Origin: Streptomyces sp. G-G2
GTDB taxonomy: Bacteria > Actinomycetota > Actinomycetes > Streptomycetales > Streptomycetaceae
Direction of reading: 5' to 3'
Assembly (NCBI RefSeq): GCF_030063135.1
Contig: NZ_JASISO010000053.1
Coordinates: 1 to 58,255 of the forward strand
Length of the DNA stretch: 58,255 bases
Positions within the stretch are counted from its first letter, which is position 1. Each line of letters begins with the position of its first letter. The notes beneath the pieces are model-generated. The model had not been told where the DNA came from, did no database searches, and saw nothing but the letters and a program-made list of their open reading frames with translations. This document shows positions 44,683-53,179 of the stretch, piece after piece. The position numbers and the translations under genes were made by a program.

Positions 44683-44880
44683 ATGGGCGGTACGCAGGAC
44701 AAGCGCCAGGAGCCGGGCAAGGGCCGCGAGGAGCAGGAGCGCCCGCTGCGGCCCGGCCAGGACCCGGTCCACCCCGAGCCCGGCCAGCCGTCCCGCGGCA
44801 AGAGCCCCGAGGAGACCAAGCGGCGCCGCGAGGACAACCCGCTCCACGAAGAGCGAGACCTGCGCGACGAAGAGCTGTAA
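44683..44880 (+). CDS. Small hydrophilic hypothetical protein
   Basis: 65 residues, almost wholly charged or proline-rich (KRQEPGKGREEQERPLRPGQ, KRRREDNPLHEERDLRDEEL), with no hydrophobic core, so probably disordered. AGAGGAG lies seven bases before the ATG and a strong terminator follows the stop, which supports a real gene. Proteins of this type are common in Streptomyces and have no assigned role. Confidence 0.75.
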   Translation: MGGTQDKRQEPGKGREEQERPLRPGQDPVHPEPGQPSRGKSPEETKRRREDNPLHEERDLRDEEL

Positions 44881-44903
44881 AGCAGAGCAGTACCCCGCGC
44901 ACG

Positions 44904-44944
44904 CAGAGCCCCGGCCGGTTCACAGTCGCCCCGGCCGGGCTCTG
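44904..44944 (+). terminator. Terminator after the small hydrophilic gene
   Basis: CAGAGCCCCGGCCGG pairs with CCGGCCGGGCTCTG, 23 bp after the stop codon. Confidence 0.75.
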
Positions 44945-45434
44945 TCATGTCCCGCCCATCGCCGACCGGCAGGCAGGGCCGCCTGCTCCGCCTCTCCGGC
45001 GAGCGTCAGGAAAACGAGAAGTACGCCCGTGCAGCCGCCCTGTTCCGTGCCGTCGAGGCGGCTTGGCGGGCGGCCGGGGGCGGAAGTCGGCGTGGGCCCC
45101 GGAAGACGACCGTCCGGAGCCCACCCTCAGCTGACCCGTGCCTCGGGATGCTGAGGGAATGGGCCGCCACAATGCTGGCTGCCGCACCCCCGGCCCGGGC
45201 GGCTCGCCGTAGGGCGGCCAGTCATTGCCTCCCCCGCAGGAAGCAGTCGTCCTCCGGGGAAGGGGCCGCGCAGCTGGCTGCTCGTCCAGGGCTACCTGGG
45301 TGAGCCCGGCCCGTGGCAGGGTGACGCCGTGCAGAAAGACTCGTTGATCATTTCTACACGGCGAATGCGTTCGCCCGCCCGGCCGTGGCAGTTCCGCGGC
45401 TGGTAGATGGTCCCGAGCCGGAAGTAGAGCGCCT
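44945..45434. other. Intergenic, no gene recognised
   Basis: About 490 bp upstream of the XRE regulator. Open frames on both strands lack ribosome sites and recognisable protein content. It holds the regulator's promoter, which could not be placed. Confidence 0.4.
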
Positions 45435-46292
45435 GTGGCGGTGAACGGAAACCCCACCGTCAGAAGACGCCGGCTGGGCGCGGAGCTGCGCCGGCTCCGT
45501 CTGGCCAGTGGCTTGACGAGTATGCAGGTGGCCGAGCAGCTGTTGATCTCCCAGCCCAAGATCAGTCACTTGGAGAACGGCCGCCGCGTCATCAAGCCCC
45601 GTGATGTGCGGGACCTGTGCGCCCTGTACGGGGTCACAGACCCGCAGGTCGTCGACTCGTTGATGCGGGCGGCCGGCGAATCGGACCGGCAGGGCTGGTG
45701 GGTCGCCTTCGGCGAAGTCCCCTACGCCGTCTACATCGGCCTGGAGACGGCAGCCTCCTCCATCCGCTCCTACGAGCCGCTGGTGATCCCCGGCCTGCTG
45801 CAAACGCCCGCCTACGCGGCCGGCGTCATCGCGGAAACGATCCCTCAGGCCACGCCTGAACAGATCGCCACGCGCCTTGAGGTACGTCTGCGCCGTCAGC
45901 AGCGGATCCACCACCCGGCCCGCGCCTTGCGCTTGTGGGTTGTGCTCGACGAATCAGCACTGCGCCGTGTGGTCGCCAGCCCCGCCATCATGCGCGATCA
46001 GCTTGAGCACCTGAACTACCTCAGTACCCAGCCGCACATCACCGTGCAGGTCCTCCCGCACGGCGCGGGAGCCCATCCGGGCATCTTGGGGCAGTTCTCC
46101 ATTCTGCACTTCGCGGATGCTCCCGGGTCGGGGACGGTGTATCTGGAACGGTTCACCAGCGACCTCTACCTGGAGAAACGATCCGACGTCGAGCGCTACA
46201 GCGTTATGTACGAACGCCTTCAGGCCCAGGCCCTGAACCCGGACAGCACCCGCCGGTTCATCAGCCGTGCCGCCGAGACCCACACCGGGTAG
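45435..46292 (+). CDS. XRE-family regulator with DUF5753 domain
   Basis: 285 residues. An N-terminal helix-turn-helix (LGAELRRLRLASGLTSMQVA, LLISQPKISHLENGRR) is followed by a DUF5753 domain (IRSYEPLVIPGLLQTPAYAA, PHITVQVLPHGAGAHPGILG, YLERFTSDLYLE). This is the very common actinobacterial regulator class normally followed by a small DUF397 gene. Here no DUF397 frame follows: a possible start at about 46360 (MAA) meets a stop after three codons. The start is the GTG at 45435 or 45441. Confidence 0.93.
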   Translation: MAVNGNPTVRRRRLGAELRRLRLASGLTSMQVAEQLLISQPKISHLENGRRVIKPRDVRDLCALYGVTDPQVVDSLMRAAGESDRQGWWVAFGEVPYAVYIGLETAASSIRSYEPLVIPGLLQTPAYAAGVIAETIPQATPEQIATRLEVRLRRQQRIHHPARALRLWVVLDESALRRVVASPAIMRDQLEHLNYLSTQPHITVQVLPHGAGAHPGILGQFSILHFADAPGSGTVYLERFTSDLYLEKRSDVERYSVMYERLQAQALNPDSTRRFISRAAETHTG

Positions 46293-46548
46293 CGGGCGCA
46301 CACCCCTGAGCGCGGCGTATCGCCTGACCAGCCCCGCTGGCCAACCAGGAGTCAAACGCATGGCCGCCTAGGGATCCATTCACCTGGCCTGCCTGCGAAC
46401 CTTCCGGGCTCGCTGGCCAAGCGTCGATCAACGTCTCAGCTGGCCAAGTTGGTGCCCGCGCGTCAGCGAGCCTCGCACCCGTCCGGGGGAACGCCGCGCA
46501 AGGATGGGGCCCTGAGGGCCCCGGCGCCCCAGGCGGGAGGAGAGCGCA

Positions 46549-46971
46549 TTGATCACCACGGACGTCCAGCGGCACGGCACGGTCTTGGTCAGCATCACCG
46601 GGACACTCGACGAGGACGCGGGCGCGGCGCTCGGGCGGGCGCTGGACGACGTCACCGCTGACGAGCGGGACCTCATGGTCGACCTGCACGGCGCTGTGTC
46701 CATGGATTCCGGCGGTCTGCTCCACCTCCTGGCCCTGCACCGGCGGGCGGAGAACCTGGGCCTGCGCGTCCTGGTCGTCGGCTGGCAGCCCCAGCCCCAG
46801 CAGCTCATGGCAGACGTCGCGGGCATCCGCGGCCGCCACTCGGCCACCGGCGAGCGGTACGCCGTGGCGGGCTTTCGCCGGCTGATCGAGGAACGGGCGC
46901 AGCGCGCACGAGACTTCTCCCCCGACTCGTCCATCCGAACCTGGGACCAGCATCCAGCCCGGGCTGCTTGA
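46549..46971 (+). CDS. STAS-domain anti-sigma factor antagonist
   Basis: 140 residues. A STAS domain covers about 5-105: VLVSITGTLDEDAGAALGRA, then LMVDLHGAVSMDSGGLLHLL, where the DSGG serine is the expected phosphorylation site of anti-anti-sigma proteins. A 35-residue charged tail is extra. It would bind an anti-sigma kinase, none of which is nearby. The start is a TTG at 46549 behind GGGAGGAGA; no ATG is better placed. Confidence 0.85.
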   Translation: MITTDVQRHGTVLVSITGTLDEDAGAALGRALDDVTADERDLMVDLHGAVSMDSGGLLHLLALHRRAENLGLRVLVVGWQPQPQQLMADVAGIRGRHSATGERYAVAGFRRLIEERAQRARDFSPDSSIRTWDQHPARAA

Positions 46972-46999
46972 ACAGCCTCCCGCCGGGCCAGCGGCCCGC

Positions 47000-47560
47000 T
47001 CACCCTTGCCGGACGGTCGAGGCCCTGACCGTGGCGGCCAGGCGGCGGGTCAGCACGCGAGTGGTGCTGCCGTCGTCCTCACTGATGTCCCGGACGTGCT
47101 CGAAGCCGATCCTGTCCAGCAGGGTCAGCGAGACGCCGTTCGGTGCAGCTACGGTGGCGTGCACCTCGGTCAACGCGAGAACGTCAAAACCGTAGGCCAC
47201 GACGGCCTGGGCCAACTCTGTCCCCAGACCCGATCCCCACGCCGCCGGAGCCAGCGCATAGACGATCTCGTGGCCCCCGACCACATCGGTCGGTTTGATC
47301 TCGGCATGCCCAATCAACAGGCCCTCTCTGCGAACGGCCCAGACATCTTACAGGTTCTGGGCGTAGACCTTCGTGAAGATGCGCCCGAACAGGGCCCGGT
47401 CCTCTTCCTCGGAAGCGGGACCGTCACCCATCCACTGCGACACCCGCACATCCTGGAACAGCGCCACGAAGCCCTCTTCGCCCTTGCGGGTATAGGGGGC
47501 CAGGAGCAGGCGCTCGGTGCGCAGAATCGGGGTCCTGAACAGCGACGCTACCCACCCGAC
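47000..47560 (-). pseudogene. GNAT acetyltransferase broken by an in-frame TAA
   Basis: The N-terminal part reads RTPILRTERLLLAPYTRKGE and QDVRVSQWMGDGPASEEED, then meets TAA (47348-47350). The same frame continues with VWAVRREGLLIGHAEIKPTD and the acetyl-CoA loop LAPAAWGSGLGTELAQAVVA to a normal end. Together they make one GNAT/RimJ-like protein of about 185 residues. The in-frame stop and the lack of a clear start codon at the 5' end indicate a dead gene. A TTG at 47317 could restart the C-terminal half only. Confidence 0.75.
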
Positions 47561-47719
47561 GTCAGGCCCGGCAAACCCCTTTCACCAGCGCACACTCCGA
47601 CTGGCTCGGCCCCGCCGCCACAACACCGGCGATCGCCGTCCGCGCCGAGCAATAGCCTGGGGCGATTACCAGGTCGGCCATCCGAGACAAGCCACTAGCA
47701 CGGCGGCCCGGTCCGTTCC

Positions 47720-47934
47720 TCACACAGACGGTTCCCACTCCTCGGGGCCGGCACCCCGCCACTGCACGAAGCCGGGGTCAGTGAGGTCCACGTCCTCGGT
47801 GTTCTCGAGCCCGGCCGCGGCGAGGAAGACGCGGATGTCGGCCGGGCGGTGGGCCACCCCGATGGTGGTGCCGTCGTAGCGGACCCGGCGCCAGCCTTGT
47901 GCGTCCGGCGGTAGACGATCAACTTGCCGGCCAT
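47720..47934 (-). pseudogene. Small hypothetical gene with a frameshift
   Basis: It starts MAGKLIVYRRTHKA and then loses frame. The other frame carries on as WRRVRYDGTTIGVAHRPADI and ends GPEEWEPSV. Together they read as one protein of about 72 residues, so one base was lost near 47895. Function unknown. Confidence 0.6.
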
Positions 47935-48061
47935 GCGCCCAGCCTCCGCTCCGTCCGCTCCTTTCAACAGGGAAACGTCACACCTCTCGGCTCGGTGGAA
48001 GGACAAGCGGCAACGGACGCAGCCGGATCGACTACCCGTCGCTGGGTGCCTTTCAAGTTCG

Positions 48062-48628
48062 TCACACGCGAGTGGTGTGCTGCTCCAGGATGGCCCGCAG
48101 CTGGTGGAGGCCCTCGGCCTCGCGCACGCCCCGCTTGGGCAGGACACCGAGGTACATGATGTTGGGGTCCCGGCTGAGCAGGACGAAGTGGCCGGCAGTC
48201 TCCCGGTAGCCCTGGAAGACGGACCACTTCAGGACCAACGTGCTGTGTTCGGTGCGGCAGATGATCCCGGCCGAAGACACGGTGGCGCGGTACTCGCCCT
48301 GCCATCCGACGAGCCGCTGCACACTGGCGGCCTGTAGGCGCGGGTACCCCCACACCACCAGAATGGCGAACAAGAACAGAACGGTCGAGACTACGTCGAA
48401 ACTCCCGCGACCCACGGTGGAGAGCAGCCACTGCCCTACCCACAGGGTGAGAAACACACCCCGCAGCAGCAACCCGGTCCGCTTGATCCGCTCGCGGACC
48501 CGCAGGCCGACCAGTGTGTCGGCAGACTGAGGTCGGTACACCAGCTGGACCGCGGTCTGCTCGTCCACGACGTCGTCAGAGGATTGTGCGCTGTTGTTCG
48601 TGCCTTCGGCACCGCGGCCCTCGGTCAT
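48062..48628 (-). CDS. YcxB-like membrane protein
   Basis: 188 residues. Two membrane helices lie at about 50-95 (LLLRGVFLTLWVGQWLL; VVSTVLFLFAILVVWGYP), followed by a YcxB-like C-terminal domain (VSSAGIICRTEHSTLVLKWS, YRETAGHFVLLSRDPN). The ATG at 48628 follows GGGGAGGG. It is the downstream partner of a second protein with the same plan. Role unknown. Confidence 0.8.
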   Translation of the reverse strand: MTEGRGAEGTNNSAQSSDDVVDEQTAVQLVYRPQSADTLVGLRVRERIKRTGLLLRGVFLTLWVGQWLLSTVGRGSFDVVSTVLFLFAILVVWGYPRLQAASVQRLVGWQGEYRATVSSAGIICRTEHSTLVLKWSVFQGYRETAGHFVLLSRDPNIMYLGVLPKRGVREAEGLHQLRAILEQHTTRV

Positions 48629-48669
48629 GATCCCTCCCCGGTACGAAGACCTGCGGATCCTATCGAACC

Positions 48670-49209
48670 TTAGTGCTGGGGCAGACGGCCGCCGTGGCGG
48701 GGCAGGTGGCGGTCGAGTATGCCGCGCAGCCGGTTGGTGTCGTCCCTGCCCATGGCGCGCTTGGGCAGATAGTGCGCGACGAGCAGGTACGGCGCGGGCG
48801 TCAGCAGCACGAATCCGGCGGCGGTCTCCACGTACCCGCCTAGGCTCCGCCAACCCCGGCGCGTCTCCATGTGCGTACCCGTAAAGCACACAACGTCGTT
48901 GGAGTCGGCGACGGTCACGGTCCAAGGCCCCAGCGGGGCGCCCATCTTGGCATGCCGCGCGGCCAGGACGCCCGTCCTGACAACGAGGCCGAACAGGCTG
49001 CCAAGGAAGGCGCCTCCCGCTGCCAGGACGCTGTCGGCGAGCAGCCACACCGCCACTGCGAAGAGCACCGGCAAGAGCAGCGCTTGCAGCCGGCCCTTGA
49101 TCCCCCGTACCCGCCCGCGTGCGTGGAACGCGTCGGACCAGTCCGGCTGCCCCAGCTCATATCTCAGCTCGACGACGGCACCCGCCGCTGCGCTCAGCCC
49201 TTCTGTCAC
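48670..49209 (-). CDS. YcxB-like membrane protein, tandem partner
   Basis: 179 residues with two membrane segments (LLLPVLFAVAVWLLADSVL; GAFLGSLFGLVVRTGVLA) and the same C-terminal order (SNDVVCFTGTHMETRRGWRS, YVETAAGFVLLTPAPYLLV, YLPKRAMGRDDTNRLRGIL). The GTG at 49209 has a GGGAGGGG site. Similarity in layout and endings to the next gene suggests an old duplication. Confidence 0.8.
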   Translation of the reverse strand: MTEGLSAAAGAVVELRYELGQPDWSDAFHARGRVRGIKGRLQALLLPVLFAVAVWLLADSVLAAGGAFLGSLFGLVVRTGVLAARHAKMGAPLGPWTVTVADSNDVVCFTGTHMETRRGWRSLGGYVETAAGFVLLTPAPYLLVAHYLPKRAMGRDDTNRLRGILDRHLPRHGGRLPQH

Positions 49210-49335
49210 GACCCCTCCCGGTGCTGCTCGGTGACGAGCCATGATCCTATCGAGCGAGCCGCCCTCAGCCCAGGTCGAGGACCGTCAGGCCATACGACAC
49301 CACGAGTTCAACCTCAGTAACCGCATGAGACATAC

Positions 49336-49365
49336 AAGAAGGGACGGCAACTGCCGCCCCTTCTT
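49336..49365. terminator. Terminator of the CAP-domain gene
   Basis: AAGAAGGG pairs with CCCTTCTT and an inner CGGCA with TGCCG, around a tiny loop. It lies 140 bp after the CAP-domain stop on that strand and is followed there by T-rich sequence. Confidence 0.6.
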
Positions 49366-49504
49366 TCACCTATTCGGCCGTCATCGGCTCTGCCGCTCAC
49401 AGCTCCCACCCTCGGCTCAGACGCCGCTCTCAGCCCGACTCAGCCCAACTCTATTTGGAGCTAGTGTGCGGTACCTAGCAACCCTAGGGCTTGATCTTCC
49501 GCGT

Positions 49505-49999
49505 TTAACGAGCACCGGCGGTGATGACAGCCGTCCATTTGGTGCCATCGGTGGTGTAGACGGCGCCAGCGTCAGTAGTTGTGCAATCCGTAAAGGCATT
49601 GCGGTGACCATCTTGCGACCATGCGTCGATCGCGGCCTGCGGCGAGGCGGAGCCCCCGCCTCCAGCTTGGATCTCACCTATAGAGCTGCCGGTCCAGCCA
49701 TTGGCGGCGGCGCGGGACCCCGGGGTGGAGCCGTCCGAACCGGTATGCCCGTCTTTCGTGCCGTTTTGCATTATGTCGTCGGCGTGCGACTGCGCCGCAG
49801 CTTGCAGCCCGGGGTTCGACACCCAGGCGGGGCACCCGTTCTTCGCTCGTTCAGCGTTGGCTGCGTCGAGCATTCCGCCGTCACCTGCCCGGGCCAGTCC
49901 CGCACCGAAAAACAGAATCATCAGTGCCACGGCGGCGGCAACGACTGCGCTCACCGCCCACGCGACCAATTTGTTGTTCCGTTCAGGAGTGGTGGCCAT
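49505..49999 (-). CDS. Exported CAP/SCP-domain protein
   Basis: 164 residues. An N-terminal membrane/signal helix (LVAWAVSAVVAAAVALMILF) is followed by a short CAP domain: MLDAANAERAKNGCPAWVSN, AAAQSHADDIMQNGTKDGHTG, and two cysteines that could pair (Cys in NGC and in FTDCTTT). It resembles the secreted cysteine-rich allergen-like proteins of actinobacteria, whose role is unclear. The start at 49999 is chosen because a longer frame upstream lacks a signal and a ribosome site. Confidence 0.85.
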   Translation of the reverse strand: MATTPERNNKLVAWAVSAVVAAAVALMILFFGAGLARAGDGGMLDAANAERAKNGCPAWVSNPGLQAAAQSHADDIMQNGTKDGHTGSDGSTPGSRAAANGWTGSSIGEIQAGGGGSASPQAAIDAWSQDGHRNAFTDCTTTDAGAVYTTDGTKWTAVITAGAR

Positions 50000-50466
50000 A
50001 AGGTGTCCCTTTCCCGCTCTGTGGTTCGCGAGCGGCCTGGCCTTTTGAGCTGTGAGCGGGCTATCCGCCCCAGAATCTGCTTGGAGTGCCACGGCCACCG
50101 TGGCACAGGTGGAGATCAGCCGGCCCAGGCCTCTGATGTGCCACATCCTGGCCGTCGCCTCGCCCAAGCAAGCCGCAATCAGGCGCGTAACCCCGGGGTC
50201 GTGTCGAGATCGATCTCTCCGAACAAGCCCAGGACTAGCCAGTCCCCGCCCTTACGGCTCGCGCCGCGGTGGCCCGTACCGTCCACCGGACATCCGTCGT
50301 GGGCGGGGATCGCCCCGGCTCACCCGGAGCGTACGCTCGGCCTGCCGATGATCACGCTGCCGCTGGCGACGGGGGCGAACACGGCCGGCCCGCGCGGACC
50401 TTCGCGGCGAGGGCCGCCGGGCCCCTGGCCGGGCGGCCGTCCGGGGACGCGCAGGCCCCCGGGGGC
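50000..50466. other. Intergenic between CAP gene and the right-hand cluster
   Basis: 467 bp, with the CAP gene promoter on the left and the 3' flank of the unknown 430-residue gene on the right. No recognisable gene or clear hairpin. Confidence 0.4.
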
Positions 50467-51759
50467 TCACCAGAACTGGCGGAGGTTGAAGCTCCGCAGG
50501 GAGACGTGGCTCGACGGCTCGGTCGAACTCCTGGCGTAGAGCACCGGCATCGCCGTCCGGGCCGATCCGTACGCGGCGTTCCACGCGAGCCACTGGTACG
50601 CGTCCCATCCCCGCTCCATGCCGATTCCCACGCTGTCCCTGCTCAGCGTGGTCAGGGCCAGTCGGTGGTGGAAGGCGACGTCGTACCGGGCCCGGACCTC
50701 CAGCGGCTGCCGCTGGTGCCGGTCGAACCAGTGGAGCGCCGACACGGCGCGCTCGCTGGGGTTCTCGGAGGCCGCGTGGACCGCGAGCAGGTGGTCGAGG
50801 TCGTGCGGCTCGTTCCGGGTGAACCGCAGCATCGTCCCCTTCGCCGCCTGAACGGCCGAGTCCAGCGTCCCGCCGCTCCTCCAGCGCGGCTCGCCGGGCG
50901 CACCGGACCAGTCCGGGCCGAACGCTCGCGCCATGTCACGCTCGACCAGCTCGCTGAAGGGATCGAGCGGCGTGAACCGGAACTCCGTGTCCGAGAGGGC
51001 GCTGTGCCGCGTCAGCAGCGCCCGTATGTCGTCCGCGTGCTGGTCGAGCGTGCGCAGGAGGTGCTCCATCCTGCCGTCGAGCGCGTACCGCGTGAAGACG
51101 AGGGAGTGCACGGTGCCCGCGGCCCGGTCGGTGGCCGTCTGCTGGGACACGTTCACCGTCCGCCTCCGGGCGAGCGAGTTGTCGAGCAGTGAACTGACGA
51201 ACGCCACCATGCGGCGCGAACCCGTCCGGTCGACGTGGGCGGGCAGCGCGGGGTCGCCCACGCCGGCCCGGTGCGCGCACAGCCCGATCTCCACGTCGAG
51301 GGCCTGCCTGTCCTCCAGCAGCGCCGAGAGGAACCGCGCGCCTTCCAGGTAGCGGTTCGCCTCCGGGTTGAACGTGTCGCCCTGCCGGCTGAAGCGGAAT
51401 CCGGCGATCATCGTGGGGACCAGCGCCAGCATGCGCGGGACGGTGAGGGCACTGCGATCGGCCCGCGGGAGCCGGTCCAGAAGCTCGCGCGCTTTGATGA
51501 CCTCCTGCCGGGCGGCGATCTGCCCGCTGCACGCGTAGATCGCCGCCCCGATGGCGGCCTCCCACCGGCTCGGCCGCTTGAGGGCCAGCGGATGGATCTC
51601 CGCCATCGCGTCCGGGGAGGGGAACTCGGCGTCGACCGACTCGGCGTCCTTGCGGATGCCGCACAGCTCCGCCATCTCTCGCGCGTCGATCTTCGAGCCG
51701 TTGTAGCGGCTGAGCGCCTGGGACCTGGAGTAGTCCCAGAACGCGATCTCTTCGGCCAT
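50467..51759 (-). CDS. Protein of unknown function in putative biosynthetic cluster
   Basis: 430 residues, not recognised. It is mostly alpha-helical by appearance, without signal peptide or membrane helices. It is rich in Arg/His/Trp and has conserved-looking stretches IAFWDYSRSQALSRYNGSKI, VPTMIAGFRFSRQGDTFNPE, EPHDLDHLLAVHAASENPSE and WDAYQWLAWNAAYGSA. No cofactor-binding motif was found. It is the last of three minus-strand genes (radical SAM, MFS, this) and starts at an ATG behind GGAAGAGAAG. It may be a tailoring enzyme or a resistance/regulatory protein. Confidence 0.8.
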   Translation of the reverse strand: MAEEIAFWDYSRSQALSRYNGSKIDAREMAELCGIRKDAESVDAEFPSPDAMAEIHPLALKRPSRWEAAIGAAIYACSGQIAARQEVIKARELLDRLPRADRSALTVPRMLALVPTMIAGFRFSRQGDTFNPEANRYLEGARFLSALLEDRQALDVEIGLCAHRAGVGDPALPAHVDRTGSRRMVAFVSSLLDNSLARRRTVNVSQQTATDRAAGTVHSLVFTRYALDGRMEHLLRTLDQHADDIRALLTRHSALSDTEFRFTPLDPFSELVERDMARAFGPDWSGAPGEPRWRSGGTLDSAVQAAKGTMLRFTRNEPHDLDHLLAVHAASENPSERAVSALHWFDRHQRQPLEVRARYDVAFHHRLALTTLSRDSVGIGMERGWDAYQWLAWNAAYGSARTAMPVLYARSSTEPSSHVSLRSFNLRQFW

Positions 51760-51849
51760 CTCTCTTCTCTTCCTGCTGACGATCTCTACGGGCGCCCACC
51801 GCTCCGGTGCACGGCGGCGGCCGGCCGGCGCCGTGTTCTCCGGCCGTTC

Positions 51850-53124
51850 TCAGGCCCCTGGGCCCTCTCCCGCCGGGAGGAGCGGGCCGATGGCGCGGCG
51901 TACGGCGGACAGGGCGACGGCCGCGGCCACCGCACCGGTGGCCAGCAGGGCCCACGGCCACCGGGGGCCCAGAGCCAGTGCCGCGGTCAGCGCCAGCGGG
52001 GCGATCGCGGAGCCGACCCCCCAGGACAACTGGTGCAGGCCGAGGTGGCGGCCGGGCGTGTCCTGGGGGGCCATGCGGACGGCCACGACGTCGCTGGTGG
52101 GGGCGTGCATCAGTTCCGCCGCGGTGAACACCAGTACGGCGAGGGCGAGCAGGGACAGGGCCGCCGTCCGCGACAGGCCGCTCGCCGCACCGAAGAGCAC
52201 GGCCGCCGCGGCCCAGACCAGCGCCGCCCGTTGAAGGGTGCGCAGGTGCTCGCGCCGTTCCAGGTACCGCACCACCAGGGACTGTCCGACCGTCACCAGC
52301 GCGGTGTTCAGTGCGAACACCGCGCCGACGACCCAGGCGGGCTGGTGGAGCCCCTGGACGACGTAGAGCGGCACGAGCACCGGAAGCGCCGCGCAAACGA
52401 CCACGAGCACCGTATTGGCCGCCACCATGGTGACGTACGCCCGGTCGGGCCGGGGCCGGGCCGCGCGGCGCCCGGGCAGCGCCGGCACGCGACCGGCGGA
52501 CGGGCGCCGCCCGGTGTGCGGCAGCAGGGCGATCAGGACGGCGGCGAGGACGTAGCTGGCCGCGTTCGCCGCCAGGACCAGCCGCAGGCCGCTCTCCCCG
52601 TGCCCGGCCAGGACGCCCGCCGCGAGGCCGCCGACCGCCATCCCGACGTTGCGCAGGGTGCGTTCGAGGCCGTACCAGCGGATCAGCTCGCCGGGGTGGC
52701 AGCGGCGGGCGAGGAACGCCCGGTTGGCGGGCCAGAACAGGTTGTCCCCGAGCGCCGCGAGCGTGGCCGCGAGGAGCAGCGTCGTCGTGGAGCCGGTCGA
52801 CGCATAGACGAGGAAGGCCGTCGCGCGCAGTACGTGGGCCGCCTGGACGAGGGGCACCGGGCCCCACCGGTCGATCAGCGGCCCGGACAGTGGCCCCGCG
52901 GCCAGGGCGGCGGCCCCGGCCACCGTCAGGAGGGTTCCGGCGGTGGTCGCCGTCATGCGGTCCTGCCACGTCAGGTAGAGCAGCAGGAAGGGCAGCGCCA
53001 GGCCGCTGCCCGTGCTGTCGATCACCACGGCGGCGAGCAGGCGCCGCTGACCGTCCAGCCGGGGCAGGCCGAGCGCCGTGCTCAGCCGCCCCGGCCGCGG
53101 CGGCGCGGACGGCGGCGTGCTCAT
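51850..53124 (-). CDS. Major facilitator superfamily transporter
   Basis: 424 residues with about 12 hydrophobic helices in two halves and the MFS loop motif after helix 2 (GPLSGPLIDRWGPVPLVQ). The N-half ANRAFLARRCHPGELIRWYG loop and C-half RYLERREHLRTLQRA loop are typical of drug-export MFS proteins. It lies between the unknown gene and the radical SAM gene on the same strand, so it probably exports the cluster's product or provides self-resistance. Confidence 0.9.
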   Translation of the reverse strand: MSTPPSAPPRPGRLSTALGLPRLDGQRRLLAAVVIDSTGSGLALPFLLLYLTWQDRMTATTAGTLLTVAGAAALAAGPLSGPLIDRWGPVPLVQAAHVLRATAFLVYASTGSTTTLLLAATLAALGDNLFWPANRAFLARRCHPGELIRWYGLERTLRNVGMAVGGLAAGVLAGHGESGLRLVLAANAASYVLAAVLIALLPHTGRRPSAGRVPALPGRRAARPRPDRAYVTMVAANTVLVVVCAALPVLVPLYVVQGLHQPAWVVGAVFALNTALVTVGQSLVVRYLERREHLRTLQRAALVWAAAAVLFGAASGLSRTAALSLLALAVLVFTAAELMHAPTSDVVAVRMAPQDTPGRHLGLHQLSWGVGSAIAPLALTAALALGPRWPWALLATGAVAAAVALSAVRRAIGPLLPAGEGPGA

Positions 53125-53179
53125 CGCGAGGTGACCTCCCGGGGCGGCCGGCGGCGCGGTGCCTGGAGCGCTACGGACC

